The notes below the pieces were generated by a model. That model did not search any database. It saw only the letters and a list, made by a program, of their open reading frames with translations, and had not been told where the DNA came from. 45,020 nucleotides of DNA from an uncultured Lachnospiraceae bacterium (lineage in GTDB: Bacteria > Bacillota > Clostridia > Lachnospirales > Lachnospiraceae): assembly GCA_947626985.1 (NCBI GenBank), contig CANQUG010000029.1, positions 1 through 45,020 on the forward strand, in the 5' to 3' direction. Position numbers and translations under genes: made by a program. Shown here one piece after another: positions 25,347 to 33,437 of this stretch. Positions within the stretch are counted from its first letter, which is position 1. Every line of letters begins with the position of its first letter.

Positions 25347-28300
25347 ATTGAAAAAAGCATTGTCAGTTCTTCTGGTATTGGCGCTTGTTATGGCGGCAGT
25401 GTTAAGGCCTGATTTTTCCGTCTCAGCAGAGGAGAGCGGGGATTCTCAGACTGTTCAGGAGGAGACTACTGAGGAAACTGCGGAGGACTCTTCGGATGAA
25501 GAGGAAGCAGAAGAAACAGATTCCGATGATGCAGAGGGGGAAGATTCCGCTGATTCAGAAACGGGGGAGGACTCCGGGGAGGAAGCGGAGCATTCGGAAG
25601 CCGGAGATCAGGAACAAACAGAGGATCCGGAGGCCGGAGATCAGGAACAGACAGAAAATCCGGAAGGAGACGCTCAGGAAACGGAAGCCGGAGAAGAGGG
25701 AGACTCCGGGGAGGAAAATCCGGAGGGCAGCGGAGAGCAGCAGCCTGAAACCCCGGAAAATGGAGATGAAAACGGGGATTCTGAAACGGATACACCGGAA
25801 GAGGAAGACAAAACGGAGGAAGATCAGTCAGAGGAAGGCGATGAAAACGAAGAAAAGGAACCGGAGGCTTCTCTGGAAACGATAGACGGACTTCAGCTGG
25901 CATTTGAGGAACTGGTGAACGAAGACTTGGAAGCCATATCGTTATCTGCGCTTTTAGGGTATCTCCGTGACAGCGATGGGAATGCCGTGTATATTTCCGA
26001 TACCGCATCCACTGTATGGATTCGTATTAAGGATTCGGCGGAAAATATTGTGTTTGATGAGAATTATGGCCTGGATTCCGGAGCGGTCCTGGATCTTCGG
26101 CAGTATATCGTTATGCCGGGGTACACTATGGAACTGACTGCCGGAGCAGGCGAGCGGCAGGCCCCCGGAAACACCCGGTATATGGTGAAGATGGGGATGG
26201 ATGGTGAGGCGACAGAACCCGCATCACTTCTGCCGTTGGAGGAAGTGCATGCAGACCTGACTTACATTCGATATGAACCGGTGATGAAGGTGAGCGATAT
26301 ACTGGCTGCTCTGAGAGACAAGGATGGAAATGCGGTCACTTATCCTGAGACATATACAACGGTATGGAAATGTGATGAGTATGCGGATACATATCTTGAG
26401 GTTGGGAATGAATACGAAATAGATTTGTCAAACTACAACAGCTATGATAATCCCCTCGAGTTTATTATAGGAAGCGGAAAACAGCTGGATTCGGGCAATA
26501 AGCGTTATTATGTCGATGTCTATTCAGAAGCTGCGTATGATGTAACTCCGAGATATCAGTTGTTTAATCAGGACAGTGAAGAAATCGGTAAAGATGCGGG
26601 AACTGTTGTTGCGGTATGGGATGATGGAAGAGAGAAAACTCTGACAAAATGGGCGGTTCAGGGTTACCAGCCGGAAAGCGCATACTTTTTAACAATGCAT
26701 ATTGATCTGCCTCAGACTTATATACTTCTGGAGATGAATATATATAATGATTCAGGTTACCAGAAGTTGATTTCGGGAGAAGAGGATACCCCAATAACAG
26801 ATCAAATATTGAATAGCAGATACACGATTAATTCTGAAAGTAATACATTTTATATTGTATATAAGAATAACAAAACGGGGAAAAGATATGATGAGGCTAC
26901 TCAGGAGGTATCATTTGAGATAGTAAAAAATGGGTATACTGTATCTGCGAAATTATATAAACGTACTGATAATAAATTAGCAGAAGCGTCATCGCCATAT
27001 TATGATACATCTATCCAATTACAATCTGGTACAGATGTAATAGCAAACCGGGGTATACCTGTTTGGTTGAGGGATGGATATGTAGAGTCGGGAGAATATT
27101 ATTGTGTTTTGAATGTCGCAGATTCGTTTGGAAATGATGTAAATAGTTTTCTGACAGGAATTGTAAAAGGACCATTTACTACCTACGATGAAGCGTATGA
27201 GGAGGCTAAACACAATAACCTAATGTCTCAGATGATACAATCTGGTCAGGAAGTACTTGGGTATCCTTCAGAGTATAGTGAAGGTGGTGTTGATTTTACC
27301 TTGATTTTTGCTGATCAATCTATTTCAAACATTCATGTTTATATTTCTGATACTCAAAAACCAAATTTCTCTGGTGGAAAATTGCAGACCATTGCTGAGA
27401 ATGGACAGAAAGAAAATGTCGGATATGTGTCTTCTATATTGGGAACTCCACGGGTGTATTCCTATACTTTGTATCCAGGATATTCTGCTTCGAAAAAGTA
27501 TTATTATCAATTAGTTATATCCAGTCCTTCTTATGAGGGAAGGAGGGAAGACTCTGTTGACATGGCTGTAGTTGGTCATTTTAATACGGAAGAGGAGGCC
27601 ATGGGAGCAAAAGCACATGATATCAAGTATAGTCTTCTGGGAGACGGATACCTGGCTGATTATAGCGAAGGAGTTGATTTTACTGTATTTTTTGAAGAAG
27701 GATTGGTATATTCGTTTACAGTAAAAGCAGTTGCTAATACATATGATTCGGATCTGTACGGAGACTTTGTTATTAGGGGCGTAAAGGATGCTGAGGGGCG
27801 GCCTCTGGATGCGTACATTGTAAATACTGAGAAAGGTAATGTAGATTCGGAATTTGATAATGGGTATTGGTCAATTTTTATTAACGATTCAACTGCTGAT
27901 TTGAAGGAGCTGAAACTTGAGTATGATATATACAGTAACGAAGGAGAAGAAGGCAATAAGGCACTGTACTTTGCAGACGAAAATGGAGGAGCAGGTCAGA
28001 TTGTTGATGACACTACAAAGATAAACTTTGACAATGGAAATCTGGTTCAATTTGTTCTGGCTATTAGTGAAGGAAATAAAACTTCCGTATTGAAGAACTA
28101 TTGGGTGAAGGTTGTTAAAGTGTCGGATGAGCCTCAGCTGTATGTAGCTCCTGGTCCATCTGATGAAACTGGTGAATACCGTGAAGTTTTTCTGGATGAA
28201 CGACATAACTATAAACATGATATTTTAATAGCTAATCTTGGTAACATGGACTTGACTGGTTTGAAAGTAAGTTTGGAAGCTGTAAACTGTAAGTTGGATG

Positions 28301-30093
28301 ATTACTGGACGGTTGGCGGAGACGGTAACAATACGCTTAAACCCTATAATGATGCTGACTCGAGTGAGCCGCAGATGGGCAAAATAACATTGATTCCTGT
28401 CGATGAGAAGTGTGGTATTATCAGCGGCACTCTGACTATTTCAGCAGATAATCTGGAAAAACCTGTAGTGATTCAGCTGAGAGGATTTGCTCAAAGTCCG
28501 CAAATTACGACTGTAAAACTGGGAAAGGGCGAGGAAGAAAACGGAAAGGCGGTCATGTGGGTACCATATCAATGCATCCTGACGACAAACTGTACCGAAC
28601 CGATTAAACCTAGCTTCCAGATTATAGATGGAGGGCTTCCATCAGGAGTGGAGTTTAATATTGAGACGGGTGAAATTTATGGAGTTCCTCAGGAAATAGG
28701 TACGTTTACCTTCAAAGTACAAGCAACGTTTACTGCCACAGGATACGATTATAAATTTGATCCTTTTGAATCTCCGGATTACACGCTGGTGGTCGAAGAA
28801 AATTCAGATAAGAATGCTTATACAGCTTCGGACAGTAACTATGAGGTAAAGCTTCCTCTTGGTGAAGATGAGAATGGGGATTATCATTTTATGGTAAAGG
28901 ATCTGGATAAAGAATTTGTATCTTGGGGTCCTTTTGAAGAATTTAAAAAGGTTTTCCTCAATGGTGATCAGCTTGGAGCAGGAGAGTATGATGCAGACGA
29001 AGGAAGCACCAAAATTACTCTTCGAAGACAGACGCTTGAAAACAGGGCGAGCAAAACGGGTAGAAATACGCTTGCGGTTGAGTTCCGTAATACTGCTAAT
29101 GAAATGCATCGAACCGCCCAGAATTTCTATCTGGATATTCAGGAAGATCCGCCCTATGTTGATCCTCAGCCGACGACAGAACCTGTACCTACGACGGAAC
29201 CCGTACCCACAACGGAACCTATACCTACGACTCAGCCGGTGCCGACCACACAGCCGACGCCTACCAGAGTGCCGGAACCCACATCAGCTCCGGCACCGAC
29301 TGTGACGACTGCACCGCAGCCGAGTGGAAGTCCGCAGCCCAGCGGAAGTCCGCAGCCCAGCGGAAGCCCGCAGCCCAGCGGAAGCCCGCAGCCTAGTGGA
29401 GCACCGCAGCCTAGCGGAAGTCCGCAGCCTAGCGGAAGTCCGCAGCCTAGTGGAGCACCGCAGCCTAGCGGAAGTCCGCAGCCCAGTGGAACACCGCAGC
29501 CGAGTGGCAGTCCGCAGCCTACCGGAAACCCGGATGTGAGCGGAACACCGCAGCCTACCGGAAATCCGGATGTGAGCGGAACACCGCAGCCTACTGAAAA
29601 CCCGGATGTGAGCGGGACGCCGCAGCCTACCGCAACACCGACGGAAGTCAATTATGTGAATTGTGCAATACGTTTAGTTGATGCTGACGGAAATCCTCTG
29701 GTGACCCGAACTCTGGAACTGCATTCTGATCCGGTGACCTCCACCACAGATGTAAATGGTCTTGCCGGATTCGGACATGTGGAATTTGGAACTCATTCCA
29801 TTTACGTGAAGGATGAAAATGGAAATATTGCGGCATCCAACAGCTATACCATTCAGCCGGGTGATGCCTTATCCATGGCTGCAAACGTGATCACAGCTGT
29901 CCGTGGTTCCTCGGTTACGATCAATATGACGTATGCCGACGGAATTCTGACTCTTGATTCTGTTCAGGAGGGAATTCAGTCCAAGATTGCTCCTCAGACA
30001 GGAGACGAATCCATGCCCGGATTATGGGCGATTCTGATGCTGGTATCTCTGGGAGCAGTGATTGTGGTCAGCAGACGCAGAATGTCCAGATAA
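25339..30093 (+). CDS. Large acidic wall-anchored surface protein
   Basis: The 1584-residue protein has a signal peptide (1-30) and a very acidic Glu/Asp/Ser-rich region (about 30-182). Several Ig-like modules of uncertain type follow, with one clear putative-Ig block (LPSGVEFNIETGEIYGVPQ) at about 1110. Next are a Pro/Thr stalk, 12 tandem six-residue PQPSG units, three 12-residue PQPTGNPDVSGT-like units and a CnaB/Ig-like domain (about 1435-1545). The C-terminus is APQTG (1551-1555), a membrane helix and RRR, an LPXTG-type sortase signal with Ala for Leu. No sortase is encoded in the window. The middle (about nt 26700-29100) is clearly richer in A+T than the ends, so the gene looks mosaic. 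Its start lies inside the kinase gene's end, implying that they work together. Confidence 0.8.
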   Translation: MRELKKALSVLLVLALVMAAVLRPDFSVSAEESGDSQTVQEETTEETAEDSSDEEEAEETDSDDAEGEDSADSETGEDSGEEAEHSEAGDQEQTEDPEAGDQEQTENPEGDAQETEAGEEGDSGEENPEGSGEQQPETPENGDENGDSETDTPEEEDKTEEDQSEEGDENEEKEPEASLETIDGLQLAFEELVNEDLEAISLSALLGYLRDSDGNAVYISDTASTVWIRIKDSAENIVFDENYGLDSGAVLDLRQYIVMPGYTMELTAGAGERQAPGNTRYMVKMGMDGEATEPASLLPLEEVHADLTYIRYEPVMKVSDILAALRDKDGNAVTYPETYTTVWKCDEYADTYLEVGNEYEIDLSNYNSYDNPLEFIIGSGKQLDSGNKRYYVDVYSEAAYDVTPRYQLFNQDSEEIGKDAGTVVAVWDDGREKTLTKWAVQGYQPESAYFLTMHIDLPQTYILLEMNIYNDSGYQKLISGEEDTPITDQILNSRYTINSESNTFYIVYKNNKTGKRYDEATQEVSFEIVKNGYTVSAKLYKRTDNKLAEASSPYYDTSIQLQSGTDVIANRGIPVWLRDGYVESGEYYCVLNVADSFGNDVNSFLTGIVKGPFTTYDEAYEEAKHNNLMSQMIQSGQEVLGYPSEYSEGGVDFTLIFADQSISNIHVYISDTQKPNFSGGKLQTIAENGQKENVGYVSSILGTPRVYSYTLYPGYSASKKYYYQLVISSPSYEGRREDSVDMAVVGHFNTEEEAMGAKAHDIKYSLLGDGYLADYSEGVDFTVFFEEGLVYSFTVKAVANTYDSDLYGDFVIRGVKDAEGRPLDAYIVNTEKGNVDSEFDNGYWSIFINDSTADLKELKLEYDIYSNEGEEGNKALYFADENGGAGQIVDDTTKINFDNGNLVQFVLAISEGNKTSVLKNYWVKVVKVSDEPQLYVAPGPSDETGEYREVFLDERHNYKHDILIANLGNMDLTGLKVSLEAVNCKLDDYWTVGGDGNNTLKPYNDADSSEPQMGKITLIPVDEKCGIISGTLTISADNLEKPVVIQLRGFAQSPQITTVKLGKGEEENGKAVMWVPYQCILTTNCTEPIKPSFQIIDGGLPSGVEFNIETGEIYGVPQEIGTFTFKVQATFTATGYDYKFDPFESPDYTLVVEENSDKNAYTASDSNYEVKLPLGEDENGDYHFMVKDLDKEFVSWGPFEEFKKVFLNGDQLGAGEYDADEGSTKITLRRQTLENRASKTGRNTLAVEFRNTANEMHRTAQNFYLDIQEDPPYVDPQPTTEPVPTTEPVPTTEPIPTTQPVPTTQPTPTRVPEPTSAPAPTVTTAPQPSGSPQPSGSPQPSGSPQPSGSPQPSGAPQPSGSPQPSGSPQPSGAPQPSGSPQPSGTPQPSGSPQPTGNPDVSGTPQPTGNPDVSGTPQPTENPDVSGTPQPTATPTEVNYVNCAIRLVDADGNPLVTRTLELHSDPVTSTTDVNGLAGFGHVEFGTHSIYVKDENGNIAASNSYTIQPGDALSMAANVITAVRGSSVTINMTYADGILTLDSVQEGIQSKIAPQTGDESMPGLWAILMLVSLGAVIVVSRRRMSR
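29170..29260 (+). repeat. Pro-Thr stalk repeats
   Basis: This stretch codes for degenerate PVPTTEP-like units that form an extended stalk ahead of the PQPSG array. The units differ at wobble bases and are older than the array that follows. Confidence 0.7.
29311..29634 (+). repeat. 18-bp and 36-bp tandem repeats in the surface protein
   Basis: Twelve 18-bp units coding for x-PQP-S/T-G run from 29311 to 29526; they are followed by three 36-bp units coding for NPDVSGTPQPTx (29527-29634). The near-identical DNA makes slippage, and so a variable stalk length between strains, likely. The unspaced coding units rule out a CRISPR array. Confidence 0.9.
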
Positions 30094-30134
30094 TGGACCA
30101 TAAGCTTCATTCACACAGTTTCATGTAATGTAAA

Positions 30135-30188
30135 ACTACAGGATACTGTTTCGGAAGCAGAAATGCTTTTGAGACGGTATCCTGTAGT
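30135..30188. other. 54-nt palindromic stem-loop
   Basis: A perfect 12-bp stem (ACTACAGGATAC at 30135-30146 with its complement at 30177-30188) extends inward by GTTTC/GAGAC. It lies after the surface-protein stop and before the second WXG100 trio. It has no T-tract, so it may be a bidirectional terminator, an RNA-stability hairpin or a small palindromic repeat element. Confidence 0.5.
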
Positions 30189-30249
30189 ATCATCAGGTGA
30201 AAAAAATAATTTACGGAGCAGCTATTTCATTGCGGGAAGGAGGACAGAT

Positions 30250-30552
30250 ATGGCAGATGTACAGAGAGTGTCCTGTGATTCTATGAAAAGAGATTCGGAG
30301 TCCCTGTCGGAAGCGCTGAGGGATATTCCCCAGACGATTGACCGGCTGCAGGCGTCCATGCGGAAACTTAGTCAGTGCTGGGAGGGGCCTGCCTGGGAGG
30401 CTTTTCAGATGCAGGTGAACAGAGATATTCAGAATATGTATGAGGTATACCGGAGCCTCGTGGAGCTTCAAAAAGCGATCGGGAAAGGCAGGGATACCTA
30501 TCTTCGCACAGAGCATGATGTTTATACGGATATAAAATCGCTGTGGATCTAG
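30250..30552 (+). CDS. WXG100 protein, trio B member 1
   Basis: GGAGG before ATG 30250 selects this start (100 residues); the in-frame ATG at 30163 lies inside the preceding hairpin. The helical hairpin has WEG at the turn (CWEGPAWEAFQMQV). It aligns with the trio A product of 13302-13607 through W-x-G-x-A-x-EAF-x2-QV-x2-DI and the Ile ending. It is probably one partner of the helical targeting domain of the lipase encoded downstream. Confidence 0.85.
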   Translation: MADVQRVSCDSMKRDSESLSEALRDIPQTIDRLQASMRKLSQCWEGPAWEAFQMQVNRDIQNMYEVYRSLVELQKAIGKGRDTYLRTEHDVYTDIKSLWI

Positions 30553-30567
30553 GAGGGAGAATGAAGT

Positions 30568-30894
30568 ATGAGCACAACATCCGGAATGCGGCTGAAGGTG
30601 AATACCCTGGAGCTGACGGACATATCCTCGGAGGTGGAGGAGCATATAAAAGCTATGAGGCAGAGCTTCAGTGAAGCGGAGCGTATCGTTAACAGAAGCA
30701 GTTCGTACTGGGAAGGGGAGGGGCAGACCTCCTGTCTGCAGGCCTTCCGCAGAAAATGTGACTCTGTTGAGGAGGCTCTGAGACGGTTTTCTGACAACGT
30801 GACAAATCTCAGAACAATTGCAGGCGTCTATGAAACAGCTGAGTCGGCCGCGGCGGAAGCAGCCGGCGGGCTGCCGGACGATGTGATTGTTTGA
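30568..30894 (+). CDS. WXG100 protein, trio B member 2, DVIV tail
   Basis: The 108-residue protein has WEG at the turn (YWEGEGQTSCLQAF), a YxxxE motif (YETAE) and the C-terminus PDDVIV, 21 residues from the Tyr. It is the counterpart of the product of 13626-13943. AGGAGGG precedes the start. In this trio it is the member that carries the export-type tail. Confidence 0.87.
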   Translation: MSTTSGMRLKVNTLELTDISSEVEEHIKAMRQSFSEAERIVNRSSSYWEGEGQTSCLQAFRRKCDSVEEALRRFSDNVTNLRTIAGVYETAESAAAEAAGGLPDDVIV

Positions 30895-30939
30895 TGCATA
30901 TATTGTATACTGCGGAGATACCTGAAATGGAGGATGGGA

Positions 30940-31239
30940 ATGGGAAAATCAGCGGACAATATTTATATGAATTATCAGGCGATGAAGCAGCGGGCCAGCC
31001 GGCTGGAGGAGCTTGCGGATGAGCTGAAAAGGATCGCGGAGAACGAAATCGCATGTCACGCTTCCGACAGAAGCTCATGGACCGGAGACAGCGGGGACGT
31101 ATGCCGTGAAAAACTGACCAGGCTGGAAAAAAATGTAAATAAACGCGCGAAGGAGCTGGAGAATGCGGCGAAGTCACTGCGCACCGTGGCGGAAAGGCAG
31201 TATAAGCTGGAGATGATGCTGGTATCCATAGTTTCCTGA
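30940..31239 (+). CDS. WXG100-family protein, trio B member 3
   Basis: GGAGG (30929-30933) touches the ATG at 30934 but lies at a normal distance from ATG 30940, so I start there (99 residues). WTG is at the hairpin turn (SSWTGDSGDVC). The Leu/Glu heptads and the RTVAERQY end match the trio A product of 13959-14273. It has no DVIV tail. The following lipoprotein and lipase genes are close behind and probably on the same transcript. Confidence 0.8.
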   Translation: MGKSADNIYMNYQAMKQRASRLEELADELKRIAENEIACHASDRSSWTGDSGDVCREKLTRLEKNVNKRAKELENAAKSLRTVAERQYKLEMMLVSIVS

Positions 31240-31256
31240 GGATAAGAGGAATCGCG

Positions 31257-31988
31257 ATGAAAAAGGAAAAATTAAAGCACTATCTGATGGGGGTGATGAT
31301 TTTGGCAGCTGTTGTAACAGAATTAAGCGGATGCAGCAGTCCTTCCCTGAGAAAAAAACAGGCGGCGGAAGCTCTGCAGCAGAAATATGGAGAAGAATTT
31401 GAGATCAGCGCGTATAAATCGGAGGGACTTCTGGATGATTATTATACGGTAATCGCTTACGCAGCGGAATATCCGGATTTACCGTTCAAAGCATCAGTCA
31501 ATACAAAGACGGGAAATGTTTCGGATGCTTACGTTGCAAAAAGACTGTGCGACAGAATTTCGGATAAAATCAGCCTGAATCTCGGATCGCTGGAAACGGA
31601 TTACTATGTTTATACAGAAACCATGCTGGACGGCACAGCCGTCACGGATGCGATGGTGACTCTGGAGGACTTTATGAAGGAAGGTCCCGGAAACAGGTTT
31701 ACGGTTTATTTGTTCATGAACAGGGAAGGCGCTGCCGTACAGAATATTGTGTCGGCGTTTGGAAATATACTGAATGATCTTACGGAAATGAGCGGGACGG
31801 TATGTCTTTATCTGGCGGATGAAGAGATGCTGGCAGGCGTGCAGGAATATGTCACATCCCATGACAATACCCACAGTGAATTTGATGAGATGACAGAAGA
31901 AGCGTATATCGGTTCGGTCAGTTTTGAGAATGGCAGAATATCTCTCACGGAAAATAATCTGAAGGAAATGGCAGGTGATCGTCTATGA
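31257..31988 (+). CDS. Lipoprotein, candidate immunity to the lipase
   Basis: This 243-residue protein has a lipoprotein signal with lipobox LSGC (Cys26), so it should be anchored on the outer face of the membrane. The rest is a soluble domain with repeated helix/strand pairs and no enzyme motif. It overlaps the lipase gene by 4 bp. In the Staphylococcus aureus TslA system a secreted lipase with reversed domain order is neutralised by lipoproteins (TilA) encoded beside it. The same arrangement here makes an immunity role the best guess, but I see no clear sequence match to TilA. Confidence 0.7.
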   Translation: MKKEKLKHYLMGVMILAAVVTELSGCSSPSLRKKQAAEALQQKYGEEFEISAYKSEGLLDDYYTVIAYAAEYPDLPFKASVNTKTGNVSDAYVAKRLCDRISDKISLNLGSLETDYYVYTETMLDGTAVTDAMVTLEDFMKEGPGNRFTVYLFMNREGAAVQNIVSAFGNILNDLTEMSGTVCLYLADEEMLAGVQEYVTSHDNTHSEFDEMTEEAYIGSVSFENGRISLTENNLKEMAGDRL

Positions 31989-33343
31989 GTTACACGGATG
32001 CGGAGATGCTGATGGCGACACAGGTGGCTTATCTTAATGTGGACGGAAACGGACGGGATATGCATGTGAATGTGGGGGATCTGGTAGATGCGGTACTGAA
32101 ACAGTATGGAAGATATGATGCCTCCACCGGAACGTACGCCTTAAAAGAGGGAATCGATGGTATCCAGAAGCAGCAGTTTGAAACAGCGCAGAATATTGTA
32201 AATTTAAGTGAGCAGAACAATACGGTTTCATGGAGGCACTGGACGATCACAGATACCTGCAGCAGAGAAGATACCAGCGGATATTACAGCTGTCTGATCG
32301 ATACCGGCGACGGAAATGCCATCGTGGGTACCAGGGGAAGCGAAAGCTATGACAGCGAACAGGTGCTGAAGGACTGGGTGGCAGCCGATGCGCTCAGGAT
32401 GAATAATGAACTGACCGATCAGCAGGCTGATGCGACCAGATATATGGAATACATATATAAAAAGTACGGGGACAGGTATGAGCATTTTTCCCTTACCGGG
32501 CATTCGCTGGGAGGCTCCCTTTCCACCCATTCTGCAATTTCTGCCCCTGAGGGAATGCAGGATAAAATCGATCAGGTAATCAGCTTCGACGGACCGGGAT
32601 TTTCGGATGAATATCTGAAAAAGTATGAAGGAGGAATCAGCCGGGTACGGAATAAACTGACGCATTATGAATACAGCTGGGTGGGGAGCCTTTTAAATCA
32701 GCCGAAGGGTATTCATAACAGAATCATAAAGGCTCATGATGATCAGGAAAGCAGCGATGTGTTTTTGCCGCAGCTTGTCAGACATCATACCAGAAATATA
32801 GAGTTTGATGCCAATGGAAACGTTCAGGACGGAGAGAGAGGTTTTCTTCAGACCTCTTTGAGCCTGATAAGCAAAACTCAGGAAAACGCTCCCTGGGTCT
32901 GGCAGTTTACTCATTTTAAATCTTTTCTGCTGTCAATTATGGCCGCTTATATTTTCAGCGTGGGGGAACAGGTTCTGAAGAAGCTGAGCGAAGTGGTGGA
33001 GACCGTGAAGGAAAAAGCGAACGAATTGTATAATGCCTATCTTTCTCTGTCGGTTTCCGGAAACTATGAAGTTCATATGAGTGAAATCGGCCGTATGATG
33101 GATGATCTGGAACGCGCGCAGCGGAATATGGACAGAATTGCCGATCAGGTAAGAGAGATAAAACGGGATCTGCCATACGATTCCATCAGCGCATTTTATT
33201 ATAAAAGCCTTCTGGGAAGCATTGCCAGCGGTATCGAGTCGGAGGGAAGGAAGGCGGATAAGATTTCCAGAACAGTGGACAGGGCTGTTCATAAGTATAA
33301 TCAGGGTGACCAGGAGGTTTCGTCCATTATGCCGCCGGGATGA
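31985..33343 (+). CDS. DUF2974-like lipase with C-terminal helical (LXG-like) domain
   Basis: This 452-residue protein lacks a signal peptide. Residues about 1-300 form an alpha/beta hydrolase with the nucleophile elbow GHSLGG (Ser174), a likely Asp202 (SFDGPGF) and a likely His at 267-268 (RHH). A hydrophobic segment follows (about 308-325), then long helices (about 330-445; HMSEIGRMMDDLERAQRNMDRIADQVREI and its partner helix) that resemble the helical targeting domain normally placed at the N-terminus of LXG toxins. With the three WXG100 genes and the lipoprotein just upstream, this fits the reverse-order T7SS lipase toxin class defined by TslA of S. aureus. It probably attacks phospholipids of competing cells. 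The domain reading is from the sequence; secretion is inferred. Confidence 0.78.
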   Translation: MSYTDAEMLMATQVAYLNVDGNGRDMHVNVGDLVDAVLKQYGRYDASTGTYALKEGIDGIQKQQFETAQNIVNLSEQNNTVSWRHWTITDTCSREDTSGYYSCLIDTGDGNAIVGTRGSESYDSEQVLKDWVAADALRMNNELTDQQADATRYMEYIYKKYGDRYEHFSLTGHSLGGSLSTHSAISAPEGMQDKIDQVISFDGPGFSDEYLKKYEGGISRVRNKLTHYEYSWVGSLLNQPKGIHNRIIKAHDDQESSDVFLPQLVRHHTRNIEFDANGNVQDGERGFLQTSLSLISKTQENAPWVWQFTHFKSFLLSIMAAYIFSVGEQVLKKLSEVVETVKEKANELYNAYLSLSVSGNYEVHMSEIGRMMDDLERAQRNMDRIADQVREIKRDLPYDSISAFYYKSLLGSIASGIESEGRKADKISRTVDRAVHKYNQGDQEVSSIMPPG

Positions 33344-33352
33344 TCTGGCCAT

Positions 33353-33401
33353 CTCATCAGCGCCGGGCTGTTCGGGGATTCAGCGTCCGGCAGCTGGTGA
33401 G
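33353..33401 (+). terminator. Hairpin terminator after the lipase gene
   Basis: A 14-bp stem (33353-33366 with 33387-33401, one bulged base and one GU pair) and a 20-nt loop are followed by CATTTTGAATTT. It is the probable end of the WXG100-lipase transcript. Confidence 0.55.
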
Positions 33402-33437
33402 CATTTTGAATTTATCTGATCACGAGAGGGTATAAAT

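Noticed and set aside
29311-29634. Regular repeats that could suggest a CRISPR array
   Set aside because: Units are contiguous, in frame and have no unique spacers; they code for a protein stalk.
29232-29651. Gly/Cys/Leu repeat protein on the minus strand
   Set aside because: It is produced by translating the PQPSG DNA repeats backwards.
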